DNA of 64,000 bases from Bilifractor sp002394235 (GCF_052118845.1 NZ_JBQKGJ010000008.1:1-64000); one strand, 5' to 3'. Counted from the stretch's first letter, positions 53,864-62,704 are shown. Program-made: numbers and translations. The notes: a model not told the origin generated them from the sequence alone.

Positions 53864-55478
53864 GCCGGATCACGAGAAAGAGTACGATGACGCCCGCAGC
53901 GGAATATCCGAGAAAACCGAGAAGAGGCATTCCAAGTATCTTCGGGTGCATATCCGTGAGACAGAGAATGCTGGATGAGATCAGTAGTGCGACCACCCAC
54001 ATGCCGATGACGATGTTCTGGACGAGCTTCCGCATCAGCCACGCAAGATTTTTCGAGGTTTTCAGCTCCAGATTGACACGGCTCTGTCCGTTCAGGTATT
54101 CCTTCATGATGCGGCTCATCAGGGAGGGAAGCTTCGCGGAGTCTCTGGCGGCGTAGAAAAGGTCCTGCCCGCTGTGACTGAGAGCTTCTTTCCAGTCAAA
54201 GCTTTTCAGATAGGAGGCCTGGATTCGCTGAGAGGCGATTTCCGCCATATTGATGTCCGGACTGATCTCTGCCAGGTCACCTTCCATATGGGTCAGTCCT
54301 CTTGCCAGCATGGTGAGACCGTGCGGCATCGTAATTCTGTTTTTCTTCATGGCGTCCATGACATCCATGAAGAAATCTGCAATGTCTATTCCGGCGATGT
54401 CCGTGTCGCCGTAGCGCTGAAGGATATCACGCAGATCCTGGTACAGCTGTTCTCTGTCGGGCTTTCCCTTTCGGAAATCCGCCAGCGACAGTACCGCGTT
54501 CTCCACGCGTGACACGTCATGATCGGCAATTCCTTTCACTGCCTCTGTGAGCAGACCGCGTTCTCGCTCATTGAGGCGTCCCATCATTCCCATGTCGATC
54601 CAGATGATCTTTCCATCCCTGATTCGCAGATTCCCCGGGTGCGGGTCCGCATGGAAGAACCCGTCGTTAATGACCTGCTTGATGTAGTTGTCGACCAGCT
54701 TCGCTCCGATTTCGTGAAGATCATAGCCGTTTTTCTGAAGGGCTTCTGTATCCGTGATGGAAAATCCGTCAATGTATTCCATGACGAGAACCTGTGAGGT
54801 TGTGTACCTGCGGTATAGCGTCGGTACGTCGACGAATGCGACGTCACTGTTGCATCGGGCAAACTCTTCCATGTTGTCTGCCTCTTTCAGGAAGTTCATT
54901 TCCTCCTGTGCAACCGACCAAAGTTCATCGAGAACCTGACTGAGATCCACGACATTTTTAAGCCCGCCGATGGAAGGCAGTAATCTTACTGCCCGGTGGA
55001 GAAGCCGGATATCCCGGGACATGGTGTCGTATATGCCCTTCCGCTGCACCTTGATGATAACGTTCTCACCGGTTTTCAGACGCGCGCGGTGTACCTGGGC
55101 GATGGACGCGGAGCCAAGAGAGACAGGGTCGATGCTCTCGAAGATCTCGGACCATCTGTCACCGTAGGAGGTCTCGATAACGGAGATGACGTCGGAGAAG
55201 GGCATGGGCGTCACTTCAGAATTGAGCTTCATCAGCTCTGTGCAGTATTCCTTGGGCAGAATATCGGAGTGAAGGGACATAATCTGTCCGAGCTTGATAT
55301 AGGTAGGGCCAAGTTCCTCGATGACAATCCGAAGCTTCTCCGGGGTGACGCCGCGGAAGACCTTGTTTTCGAGGAGAATCTGTGTGATCTCCTTCAGACG
55401 GGAGGAGCTGTCAGGCTTTTTTTCAGGTTTTTCCGGAACGGTATTCTTGTTGTTCACGTTCTCTTCTGCATGATTCAT
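53841..55478 (-). CDS. UbiB/AarF/ABC1 family atypical kinase
   Basis: 545 residues. N-terminal KxGQ motif in LGPTYIKLGQIMS, alanine-rich loop in GSASIAQVHRA, catalytic-loop-like FHADPHPGN and IDMGMMG; two hydrophobic helices at the C terminus anchor it. In respiring bacteria UbiB supports ubiquinone synthesis, but Clostridia lack ubiquinone, so a lipid- or isoprenoid-handling role is more likely. GAAGGTGAG lies ahead of ATG 55478. Same strand and order as the phasin-like gene and dgkA. Confidence 0.92.
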   Translation of the reverse strand: MNHAEENVNNKNTVPEKPEKKPDSSSRLKEITQILLENKVFRGVTPEKLRIVIEELGPTYIKLGQIMSLHSDILPKEYCTELMKLNSEVTPMPFSDVISVIETSYGDRWSEIFESIDPVSLGSASIAQVHRARLKTGENVIIKVQRKGIYDTMSRDIRLLHRAVRLLPSIGGLKNVVDLSQVLDELWSVAQEEMNFLKEADNMEEFARCNSDVAFVDVPTLYRRYTTSQVLVMEYIDGFSITDTEALQKNGYDLHEIGAKLVDNYIKQVINDGFFHADPHPGNLRIRDGKIIWIDMGMMGRLNERERGLLTEAVKGIADHDVSRVENAVLSLADFRKGKPDREQLYQDLRDILQRYGDTDIAGIDIADFFMDVMDAMKKNRITMPHGLTMLARGLTHMEGDLAEISPDINMAEIASQRIQASYLKSFDWKEALSHSGQDLFYAARDSAKLPSLMSRIMKEYLNGQSRVNLELKTSKNLAWLMRKLVQNIVIGMWVVALLISSSILCLTDMHPKILGMPLLGFLGYSAAGVIVLFLVIRHFATKPK

Positions 55479-55575
55479 GACAAATTCTCACCTTCTCTGT
55501 AAAGATCTGTGGTCCGCAGGGACACCACAGGTGTGTCAGCATGCCGTGACGGAGGAGGAAAGCAGGCAGTATTGT

Positions 55576-55686
55576 CCGCTTACGCGTCACTTCGTGCTCA
55601 TACCTGTTGTCGTCGCTAATGTTCTTGCCCACTGGTGAGCAAGCTCCCCGTGGGCCAAGAACATTGCGACTGGACTTTTCAGTAAA
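55576..55686 (+). repeat. 111-bp hairpin repeat, family 2 copy B
   Basis: Second copy of the element at 28224-28335, differing by a few bases at the ends (TTTT versus TTATA near the 3' end). It fills most of the 251-base gap between the phasin-like gene and the UbiB gene. Confidence 0.88.
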
Positions 55687-55729
55687 CCTCATACGATAAG
55701 GCGTGCCACATACTGTCCGGATGGCAGGC

Positions 55730-56101
55730 TCAGTCGTCCGGAGTTTCCTCTGCAGCGGTATCCTTCGCGGCAAGCTGCTCCTTCAGAGCGGCAAGCTGTT
55801 CGGGAGTCAGGCTGTTGAGCATTTCGGAGAAGTCGTCTCCCTTTGGAGCGGCTGACGGCTGACTGGAATCGGCTTTTGCCGCGGTCTTCTCCTTCGCCTT
55901 TGCCTTTGCGTCAGCGACGGCATCATCCACCTTGTGCTTGAGCTCCTGATTCAGAACCTTCCCCTGCTCAACGGTAAGCTCTCCCTTTTCGACGAGGCTG
56001 TCGATGGCCGCCTTTGATTTCTCCGCGCCGAGAGCTACAGCTCCCACACCCGCGAGAAAAATTTTACGGAAAGTATCGGTCAGTTTTAAGTCGTCACTCA
56101 T
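55730..56101 (-). CDS. Phasin-like coiled-coil protein
   Basis: 123 residues: a short amphipathic N terminus (FRKIFLAGVGAVALGAEKSK), then a helical, Lys/Ala-rich stretch (KHKVDDAVADAKAKAKEK) and an acidic C terminus (SLTPEQLAALKEQLAAKD). It resembles polyhydroxyalkanoate-granule phasins and PhaF-like regulators, but no PHA synthase is present; pairing with UbiB kinases is recurrent in Clostridia. AAGGAGGAA eight bases before ATG 56101 decides the start. Confidence 0.75.
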   Translation of the reverse strand: MSDDLKLTDTFRKIFLAGVGAVALGAEKSKAAIDSLVEKGELTVEQGKVLNQELKHKVDDAVADAKAKAKEKTAAKADSSQPSAAPKGDDFSEMLNSLTPEQLAALKEQLAAKDTAAEETPDD

Positions 56102-56222
56102 AATGATTCCTCCTTTTGTGCATTTATCTGATTGAAGATTGCTGTATATTTTATTCCTGAATTTCATAAGGAGCAAAATACGATATAGGTTTGGGCTGCT
56201 TCCGACTTTCAGACCCGCAGGA

Positions 56223-56588
56223 TCAAAATACCTTCGGGACAAAGATGAGAAGCCCGATGATTGCGGCAAAAATCGCCGATATCAGAACCGCTCCGGCTGC
56301 AGCATCCTTTGCAAGCTTTGCCAGCGGCTGTCTCTCCGGGGATACCAGATCGATACAGGCTTCGATGGCGGTATTGACAATTTCCAGGCTCAGCACCTGC
56401 GCGAAGAGAATCATGCAGATCATCCATTCAGTCATGCTGATGTGCAGGACGCAGCCGGCAATGATGACAAGCGTCATAAAACCCAGATGAATCTTGATGT
56501 TGCGCTCTCTGCGGATGCAGGCCCAGATGCCCTGGAAGGCATATCCGAAGCTTTTATATAAGGGATTCTTTCTCAATTTGACGCTCAT
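56223..56588 (-). CDS. dgkA: Diacylglycerol/undecaprenol kinase
   Basis: Small integral-membrane lipid kinase recycling undecaprenol or diacylglycerol. 121 residues, three hydrophobic helices, and the family signature AQVLSLEIVNTAIEACIDL (catalytic Glu, Asn). ATG 56588 has AGAGG immediately before it, which is tight spacing. An in-frame GTG at 56654 would lie at or upstream of the predicted transcription start, so it is rejected. Confidence 0.9.
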   Translation of the reverse strand: MSVKLRKNPLYKSFGYAFQGIWACIRRERNIKIHLGFMTLVIIAGCVLHISMTEWMICMILFAQVLSLEIVNTAIEACIDLVSPERQPLAKLAKDAAAGAVLISAIFAAIIGLLIFVPKVF

Positions 56589-56644
56589 CCTCTGCTTTAA
56601 AGGTTTTCCTTTCCCGGCTTCAGTTACAGAATTTTTATAACTGA

Positions 56645-56673
56645 ATTGTACCACTGTCGGCGCAACAATACAA
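56645..56673 (-). promoter_or_regulatory. dgkA-phasin-ubiB promoter
   Basis: The minus strand reads TTGTAT (56668-56673), 17 bases, TACAAT (56645-56650). Confidence 0.65.
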
Positions 56674-56678
56674 CTTCC

Positions 56679-56821
56679 AACCGTTCCCGGCAGCTGCGGG
56701 TATAACCGTCCCCGGCAGCTGCGGATGGACGGTATCGGCGTGAATGATGACCGGTATTTTAAGAGACAGGGTATATGGGATCGGGCTTTGTGTGGACGGT
56801 ATCAGCGTGAAGTGCAACCGG
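56679..56821. repeat. Two nested direct-repeat pairs upstream of hcp
   Basis: A 25-bp tandem pair (56679-56703, 56704-56728; ACCGT-CCCGGCAGCTGCGG) is followed by a 28-bp pair (56727-56754, 56794-56821; GGACGGTATC-GCGTGAA). Apart from these and the two promoters the gap holds nothing recognised. Confidence 0.75.
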
Positions 56822-56844
56822 AAACAGGAAAGAAATTAAATTTT

Positions 56845-56885
56845 GTAAGATTTGTTACGGCAAAATTGTATTTTTCTGTTATACT
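56845..56885 (+). promoter_or_regulatory. hcp promoter with palindromic candidate operator
   Basis: Extended -10 TG-T-TATACT ends at 56885. Upstream, GTAA-GATTTG-TTAC (56845-56858) is a small palindrome in the place expected for a redox or nitrosative-stress regulator; it is not a clean match to any site I can name. Confidence 0.45.
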
Positions 56886-56927
56886 GAACTCATTCTGATG
56901 TTGAAGTTAATCCCAGGAGGTATAATG

Positions 56928-58787
56928 ATGGATACAAATAATGCGATGTTCTGTTATCAGTGCCAGGAGACGATGGGCGGAACGGGCTGTACAAGAGTAG
57001 GAATGTGTGGCAAGAAGCCGGATCTTGCCGCGATGCAGGATCTGCTGATCTATGTGACGAAGGGACTGTCTGCGATTGCCACACAGCTTCGCAGAGAAAA
57101 GACAGAGGTCACGGCGGACGTGAACCACATGGTGACGTCAAACCTTTTCGCAACGATCACGAATGCGGATTTCGACAAGGAGGACATCATCTCCAGAATT
57201 GAAGCGACGCTGAGGAAAGAAGATGAACTTCTGGCTAAGGTGAGCAAGAAGGATGCTCTGCCGGAGGCGTCTCTGTGGAGAGGGTCTCGCGAGGAGTTTG
57301 CGGCAAAGGCCGCTGGTGTCGGAGTTCTTGCCACAAAGGATGAGGATATCCGCAGCTTCCGCGAACTGATTACCTACGGAGTGAAGGGGCTTGCCGCTTA
57401 TGTGAGTCACGCGAACGCACTTGGAAAGGAAGATACCGAGATCGATATGTTCATACAGAGGGCGCTGGCACAGACCATGGATGATACGCTCACTGGTGGA
57501 ACCCTTCTCGCACTTGTGATGGAGACCGGACGATATGGCGTTCGCGGCATGGATCTGCTGGATCGCGCCAACACGGAGACATACGGCAATCCGGAGATTA
57601 CAAAGGTGAATATCGGCGTTCGCAGTAACCCGGCGATTCTGATTTCCGGTCATGATCTGAAAGATCTGGAGATGCTTCTGGAGCAGACACAGGGAACCGG
57701 CGTGGACGTATACACACACGGCGAAATGCTTCCGGCGCATTACTACCCGGCGTTCAAGAAATATGAGAATTTTGCCGGCAACTACGGAAACGCATGGTGG
57801 AAGCAGAAGGAAGAGTTCGAGAGCTTCAATGGTCCGGTTCTTCTGACCACGAACTGCCTGGTTCCGCCGAAGGATTCTTACAAGGATCGTCTGTTCACAA
57901 CCGGCAATGCCGGCTATCCGGGCTGTGTTCACATCGACTCGGATGAGAACGGACACAAGGATTTTTCCGCAATCATCGAGATGGCTAAGAAACTGCCTTC
58001 ACCGACGGAGATCGAAACCGGAGAAATCGTAGGAGGCTTCGCGCATAATCAGGTATTTGCGCTTGCGGACAAGGTAGTGGACGCGGTAAAGAGCGGAGCG
58101 ATCCAGAAGTTTATCGTGATGGCTGGCTGCGACGGCCGCGCGAAGACCAGAAGTTACTACACGGATTTCGCGAAGGCGCTGCCGAAGGATACGGTGATTC
58201 TGACAGCGGGCTGCGCGAAGTACAGATACAACAAGCTTGATCTCGGAGAGATCAACGGGATCCCGAGGGTACTGGATGCTGGACAGTGCAACGATTCGTA
58301 CTCCCTGGTTCAGATTGCGCTCAAGCTGAAAGAGGTGTTCGGATACGACAATCTGAATCAGCTTCCGATTGTCTACAACATCGCATGGTATGAGCAGAAG
58401 GCGGTAATCGTACTGCTTGCTCTTCTTTACCTGGATGTAAAGCACATTCATCTGGGACCGACGCTCCCCGCGTTCCTTTCTCCGAATGTCGCAAACGTGC
58501 TGGTGAAGTATTTCGGCATTTCCGGAATCGGCACCGTTCAGCAGGATATTGACTCCATGCTTGGAGGCTCTGATCAGCTGATCCGTGCGGATATGATTGT
58601 CGGCGATATTGTGCAGGCATATCCTTCTCTGGTGCCGGTAATGCTCAGCTGCGGTCTTCACTGCATCGGCTGCGGTGTCTCTGAAATGGAGACACTTGAA
58701 GAGGCATGCATGACCCACGGACTGGATGTGTATGATATGCTGGATATTCTGAATGACGAGCTTGCGCACGAAAAGAATAACAAGTGA
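56928..58787 (+). CDS. hcp: Hybrid-cluster protein (hydroxylamine reductase) with C-terminal DUF1858
   Basis: Fe-S protein that reduces hydroxylamine or nitric oxide. 619 residues. The N-terminal cluster cysteines are C9, C12, C21 and C27 (CYQCQ, CTRVGMC). Further conserved blocks are LTTNCLVPP, GYPGCVHID, TAGCAKYRYN and DAGQCND. The last 65 residues (from IRADMIVGDIVQAYP to MTHGLDVYDMLDILN) match a DUF1858-type domain with HCIGCGVS cysteines, which ordinary Hcp lacks. AGGAGG lies seven bases before ATG 56928; ATG 56925 is also possible. Confidence 0.94.
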   Translation: MDTNNAMFCYQCQETMGGTGCTRVGMCGKKPDLAAMQDLLIYVTKGLSAIATQLRREKTEVTADVNHMVTSNLFATITNADFDKEDIISRIEATLRKEDELLAKVSKKDALPEASLWRGSREEFAAKAAGVGVLATKDEDIRSFRELITYGVKGLAAYVSHANALGKEDTEIDMFIQRALAQTMDDTLTGGTLLALVMETGRYGVRGMDLLDRANTETYGNPEITKVNIGVRSNPAILISGHDLKDLEMLLEQTQGTGVDVYTHGEMLPAHYYPAFKKYENFAGNYGNAWWKQKEEFESFNGPVLLTTNCLVPPKDSYKDRLFTTGNAGYPGCVHIDSDENGHKDFSAIIEMAKKLPSPTEIETGEIVGGFAHNQVFALADKVVDAVKSGAIQKFIVMAGCDGRAKTRSYYTDFAKALPKDTVILTAGCAKYRYNKLDLGEINGIPRVLDAGQCNDSYSLVQIALKLKEVFGYDNLNQLPIVYNIAWYEQKAVIVLLALLYLDVKHIHLGPTLPAFLSPNVANVLVKYFGISGIGTVQQDIDSMLGGSDQLIRADMIVGDIVQAYPSLVPVMLSCGLHCIGCGVSEMETLEEACMTHGLDVYDMLDILNDELAHEKNNK

Positions 58788-58808
58788 TTTTCTGACGCAG
58801 ATATGAGA

Positions 58809-58856
58809 GACCGCCACACCGGCTGTATTGCAGTTGGTGTGGCGGTCTTTTATTTA
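58809..58856 (+). terminator. hcp terminator
   Basis: GACCGCCACACC pairs with GGTGTGGCGGTC around 15 bases, followed by TTTTATTT. A 90-bp repeat starts three bases later. Confidence 0.9.
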
Positions 58857-58858
58857 CG

Positions 58859-58948
58859 CGAACAGTGAGCCGCAGCCGAATGCGAAGTATTCGTGTTCGG
58901 CGAGCGTCGCGATAGCGAGATAAAACTCGCGCAGCGTGTTTTATCTCG
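58859..58948 (+). repeat. 90-bp two-hairpin repeat, copy 4
   Basis: One mismatch from copy 2, in the 3' arm of hairpin A. It lies between the hcp terminator and the stop of the convergent SPFH gene. Confidence 0.9.
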
Positions 58949-58962
58949 ATGGGGACGGTGCT

Positions 58963-60015
58963 TTATATTTCAGTGTTGTCAGAGCGTTGATCTTCAGAGA
59001 CAACAGAAGAATTGATCGCGGCGGAAGCGGCTGCCGCTTCCCGTCCGCCCCGGCCGGTTTCGTTCGTGATGCAGGGGTCCTTCGGAACAGCGGGCTTAGG
59101 CTTCGGGTTCCGGTTGATGGGTGTCGTATCACCGATTCCCAGTGCCTCCCCGGCTACGCCGAGGGAGGAAATGACATTCGCAATGTCAGAAGGCATGTAG
59201 ATCTTGGTGGCTCTGCCGTCGGAGACGTCTTTGAGGGCTTCGATTCCCTTCAGCTTCAGGACACTCTCACTGATGCCTGCCCTGTTCAGATCACTGATAC
59301 CTGCAGCCTCCGCCTCATAGACGAGCTTGATGGATTTGGCGCGTCCCTCGGCCAGAGCGATCTGAGCGTCACGTTCCGCTTCAGCGGCCAGAATCTTCGC
59401 CTTCTTGTCGCCCTCTGCCCGGCTTACAACGGCTTCCTGATGCGCCTGTGCCTCCAGAACCGTCTGACGGCGCTCGCGTTCTGCCCTCATCTGCTTCGTC
59501 ATGACCTCTTCGATCTCCTTCGGGGGCTGGATATTCTTGATTTCCACGCGGGTGACCTTGATGCCCCAGGGATCGGTCGCCTCGTCGAGAATCGCCTGCA
59601 TTCTTCCGTTGATTGTCTCGCGGGAGGTGAGCGTCTGATCCAGTTCCATGTCGCCAATGATGTTTCGCAGCGTCGTTGCGGAGAGGTTCTGCAGACCGGA
59701 GATCGGATTTTCAATTCCGTAGGTGTAGAGCTTCGGATCAAATACATAACAGAAGACAACCGAGTCGATCATCATGGTGACGTTGTCCTTGGTAATGACT
59801 GGCTGCGGCGGAAAGTCCAGTACCTGTTCCTTCAGGGATACTTTTTTGGCGATTTTTTCAACGATAGGCATTTTCAGATGAAGACCCGCATTCCAGATTG
59901 TCTTGAACTTTCCGAGGTGTTCAATGACGTATGCCTCTGCCTGCGGAACAATCCGAATGTTCGCCGCGATAAGCCAGATAACGAGAATCGCCAGAATAAT
60001 CCAGATAACTGCCAT
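58963..60015 (-). CDS. SPFH/band 7 (stomatin-like) membrane protein
   Basis: 350 residues. One N-terminal membrane helix (about 2-22) precedes the SPFH domain (IRIVPQAEAYVIEHLGKF, then LDFPPQPVITKDNV, TLTSRETINGRMQAILDEAT, WGIKVTRVEIKNI). A charged coiled coil follows (MRAERERRQTVLEAQ, ILAAEAERDAQIALAEGRAK). The 50-residue tail is Pro/Ala/Ser-rich. It resembles QmcA/stomatin, which organise membrane microdomains. AAAGGAG eight bases before ATG 60015 decides the start over ATG 60033. An NfeD partner is not adjacent. Confidence 0.92.
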   Translation of the reverse strand: MAVIWIILAILVIWLIAANIRIVPQAEAYVIEHLGKFKTIWNAGLHLKMPIVEKIAKKVSLKEQVLDFPPQPVITKDNVTMMIDSVVFCYVFDPKLYTYGIENPISGLQNLSATTLRNIIGDMELDQTLTSRETINGRMQAILDEATDPWGIKVTRVEIKNIQPPKEIEEVMTKQMRAERERRQTVLEAQAHQEAVVSRAEGDKKAKILAAEAERDAQIALAEGRAKSIKLVYEAEAAGISDLNRAGISESVLKLKGIEALKDVSDGRATKIYMPSDIANVISSLGVAGEALGIGDTTPINRNPKPKPAVPKDPCITNETGRGGREAAAASAAINSSVVSEDQRSDNTEI

Positions 60016-60371
60016 ATGAAATACTCCTTTCATGGATGACTGCAGGGCTGCTTATATGCAGCGCGGCAGCCGGGTTTATACAATATTGTGGTGCAGGTAA
60101 AGCCCGCGCAGGCGGCTGTCGAAGTCTCTGCCCGCGTTCTTACGAAATGGCGGCTTCAGCTGTATCATCAGTATATCATGACATATCCGCCAACGCATTA
60201 ATTATTTTCGGAAAGTAAGAAAAATATCTAAAAATAGTGAGAATTGTATTCTGCGAACGTAAGGTGTACGACAGCAAATCCTCATCCCCCGCAACCGGAT
60301 TGTTTTTAGGTGTCTGAAGTTATAAAATAGATAGTAACTCGTTACAAAAACTGAAGAAATGTGAGGACAAT
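60016..60371. other. Divergent intergenic region before the peptidase-like gene
   Basis: On the minus strand TG-A-TATACT (-10 at 60170-60175) may serve the SPFH gene. The right half is AT-rich with TATAAA near 60325. No RNA element or small gene was recognised. Confidence 0.4.
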
Positions 60372-61145
60372 ATGCGATTTGAGAAGAAAAATACGGAGGT
60401 GATTGATGACCCGGTCCGTCACGCGGAATCCGTGTATCAGAAGAAATTTCACGTTGTGCAAAAGGCAGTACCGTGGGAATCGGTTTCTGGTGTATGCGTG
60501 ACCTCGCAGTTCAGTTCCCTGGGAAAAGGGTATCAGAGACACTGCGGCCCTGTGGCGATTACAAATCTGATTCTGACACTGGATAAATGGTCTCTATGTG
60601 GAAAAAATCGGGAAAATACTGAAAGAGTGAAGGGGAGATATACGGATTCCGGGCAGAACTGGCAGAATTGCGGGCAGTCTCTTCTGCCGGAGGATGTGTT
60701 CCTTCGGGTGAGCGGAATCGGTGAAAAAACGCTGATCTATCATAACATGGATCTTTTTCATCATTTCGGAGGAACCAGTGATGCTCTGACGGGGCTTTAT
60801 ATCCGGGTCTGCCTGAGAAAGTATCACCTGGTATGCTCTGTCCTGCCGTGTGTCCCATATCGGAAAGGCCTTTTCATGGAGTGGGCGAAGGAGGGGCGGA
60901 TTCTGTATCTCCAGCTGCGGAATCATCCCTGCTACGGGGATCATCATGTGATCTGCTACGGGGCAGTAGAGGTGGAAAGCGAGGACCGGGAGGAGCACGA
61001 GCTCTACCTTGCGATCGCGGACGGATGGGCGCCGCATCTGCGGTACCTTGCCGTGTCCGGACTCGGAATCTGCTTCGTGCATCAGATTATTCCGGAGAAG
61101 ATCAGACAAAAAATATCCGCGGGCAGAACAGGAGGGTCAATTTGA
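60372..61145 (+). CDS. Putative papain-fold (C39-like) cysteine peptidase or inactive relative
   Basis: 257 residues, no signal peptide seen. KGYQRHCGPVAITN places Gln55 and Cys58 as in C39-like peptidases; GDHHVICYGAVEV gives a candidate His192 and LAIADGW a candidate Asp217, so a Cys-His-Asp triad is possible. Twelve or so further residues in the middle are Cys-rich. I do not recognise a named family. GTGAGGA lies ahead of ATG 60372. Its stop overlaps the start of the cardiolipin synthase gene by four bases (TTGA), so the two are co-translated. Confidence 0.65.
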   Translation: MRFEKKNTEVIDDPVRHAESVYQKKFHVVQKAVPWESVSGVCVTSQFSSLGKGYQRHCGPVAITNLILTLDKWSLCGKNRENTERVKGRYTDSGQNWQNCGQSLLPEDVFLRVSGIGEKTLIYHNMDLFHHFGGTSDALTGLYIRVCLRKYHLVCSVLPCVPYRKGLFMEWAKEGRILYLQLRNHPCYGDHHVICYGAVEVESEDREEHELYLAIADGWAPHLRYLAVSGLGICFVHQIIPEKIRQKISAGRTGGSI

Positions 61146-62704
61146 GTGAGAAGATGAGAGTCGAGCAGAAGAGCTGGACAAAGACAAGTATTGTGCGGGT
61201 GTTTTTCTTTGTGATCCTGATTGTGATGCAGTTCGCGTGGATTTTTACAATGATCACCAGTCTGGAGGCCAGGCTGCCCTGGCTTTCCACGACGATTACC
61301 TTCGGAGCCATGATTCTGACGCTCACAATTTTTGCGCGGCACATGAACGCGTCGTACCGGATGTTCTGGATGATGGTTGTCATGGCTTTCCCGATGGCGG
61401 GGATTGTCTTTTACGCGATCATGGGAAGAAAAAATTCCACCCGGCGCATGCGGCGTGAGTTTGAGGAAATCGATCATGAGCTGTTCCGAAAGCTGAAGCA
61501 GAGCCGAAAAACGCTGGAGGCACTGGAAAAAGAGGATCAGAGAGCTGCCGGAGCCTCCAATTATCTGTGGAAGACCTGTGGTTTTCCGGTGTACCAGAAC
61601 ACGCGGGTGAAGTTTTTCCCGGATGCGGCGGAAGCCTTTGAGTCACAGCTTCATGATCTGGAGAATGCGCAGCATCATATTTTCATGGAATATTTCGCGA
61701 TTGAAGAGCAGGGCGCTTTTGAAAGAGTGTTTCGGATTCTGAAGAAAAAAGCTGCGGAGGGCGTGGAGATCCGTATGATCTACGATGATATCGGAAGCAT
61801 TGCTTTTCTGAACCGGAAATTTAACCGGAAAATGGAAGAGGCGGGCATCCACTGCATTCGGTTCAACCCTGTGCTCCCGCTGCTCAATATCTTCATCAAC
61901 AACAGGGATCACAGGAAAATCATGGTGATCGACGGGGAAATTGCCTATACCGGCGGCTACAATATGGCGAATGAATATTTCCATATAACAAAGCCGTATG
62001 GCTTCTGGAAGGATACCGGAATTCGTCTGGAAGGCGCTGCTGTGCGCAGTTTTTCTCTGATCTTTCTGGAAATGTGGGATCTGCTCAGTCACACCGACCC
62101 GGATTGTGATGTGAAGAAATATCTGCCGGAGATCCCCGGAGGAATCGGGAGCGACGGCTATGTGCAGCCCTATGCGGACAGCCCTCTCGACGATGAGCCG
62201 ACCGGCGAAGAGGTCTATATGAATATGCTCAGGTCGGCCAAGAACTACGCGTATTTCGTGACACCGTATCTGATTATTACGGACGAAATGCGTCGGGAGA
62301 TGGTGGGCGCCGCGAAGAGAGGGGTTGACGTGAGAATCATCACCCCGGGGATCCCGGACAAGAAACTGGTCTACCAGGAGACAAGGTCCTACTATTCGGG
62401 ACTGGTCCGCGGAGGTGTTCGGATTTACGAGTATACGCCGGGCTTCTGTCACGCAAAGATGAGTATCGTCGATGACCGGTCGGCCACGGTCGGGACGATC
62501 AACCTGGACTACCGGAGCCTGTATCTTCATTTCGAGGATGGGGTTCTGTTCCACCGCACCAGCATTGTCGGGGAGATCAAGGCGGATTTTGAGAAAATGC
62601 TGCTGGAATCCGAAGAGGTGACGGATCGATACCGGAAGGGTGCGCAGACGATTTTGCAGCGGTCTGTGCGCGCGCTTCTCCGGTTCGTCGCGCCGCTTCT
62701 CTGA
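61142..62704 (+). CDS. cls: Cardiolipin synthase (phospholipase D family)
   Basis: Makes cardiolipin from two phosphatidylglycerols. 520 residues. Two N-terminal membrane helices (about 17-75) precede two HKD motifs: HRKIMVIDGEIAYTGGYN and HAKMSIVDDRSATVGTIN. Start is TTG 61142, seven bases after GGAGG and overlapping the previous stop; a later in-frame ATG at 61154 lacks a ribosome site. Confidence 0.93.
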   Translation: MSEKMRVEQKSWTKTSIVRVFFFVILIVMQFAWIFTMITSLEARLPWLSTTITFGAMILTLTIFARHMNASYRMFWMMVVMAFPMAGIVFYAIMGRKNSTRRMRREFEEIDHELFRKLKQSRKTLEALEKEDQRAAGASNYLWKTCGFPVYQNTRVKFFPDAAEAFESQLHDLENAQHHIFMEYFAIEEQGAFERVFRILKKKAAEGVEIRMIYDDIGSIAFLNRKFNRKMEEAGIHCIRFNPVLPLLNIFINNRDHRKIMVIDGEIAYTGGYNMANEYFHITKPYGFWKDTGIRLEGAAVRSFSLIFLEMWDLLSHTDPDCDVKKYLPEIPGGIGSDGYVQPYADSPLDDEPTGEEVYMNMLRSAKNYAYFVTPYLIITDEMRREMVGAAKRGVDVRIITPGIPDKKLVYQETRSYYSGLVRGGVRIYEYTPGFCHAKMSIVDDRSATVGTINLDYRSLYLHFEDGVLFHRTSIVGEIKADFEKMLLESEEVTDRYRKGAQTILQRSVRALLRFVAPLL

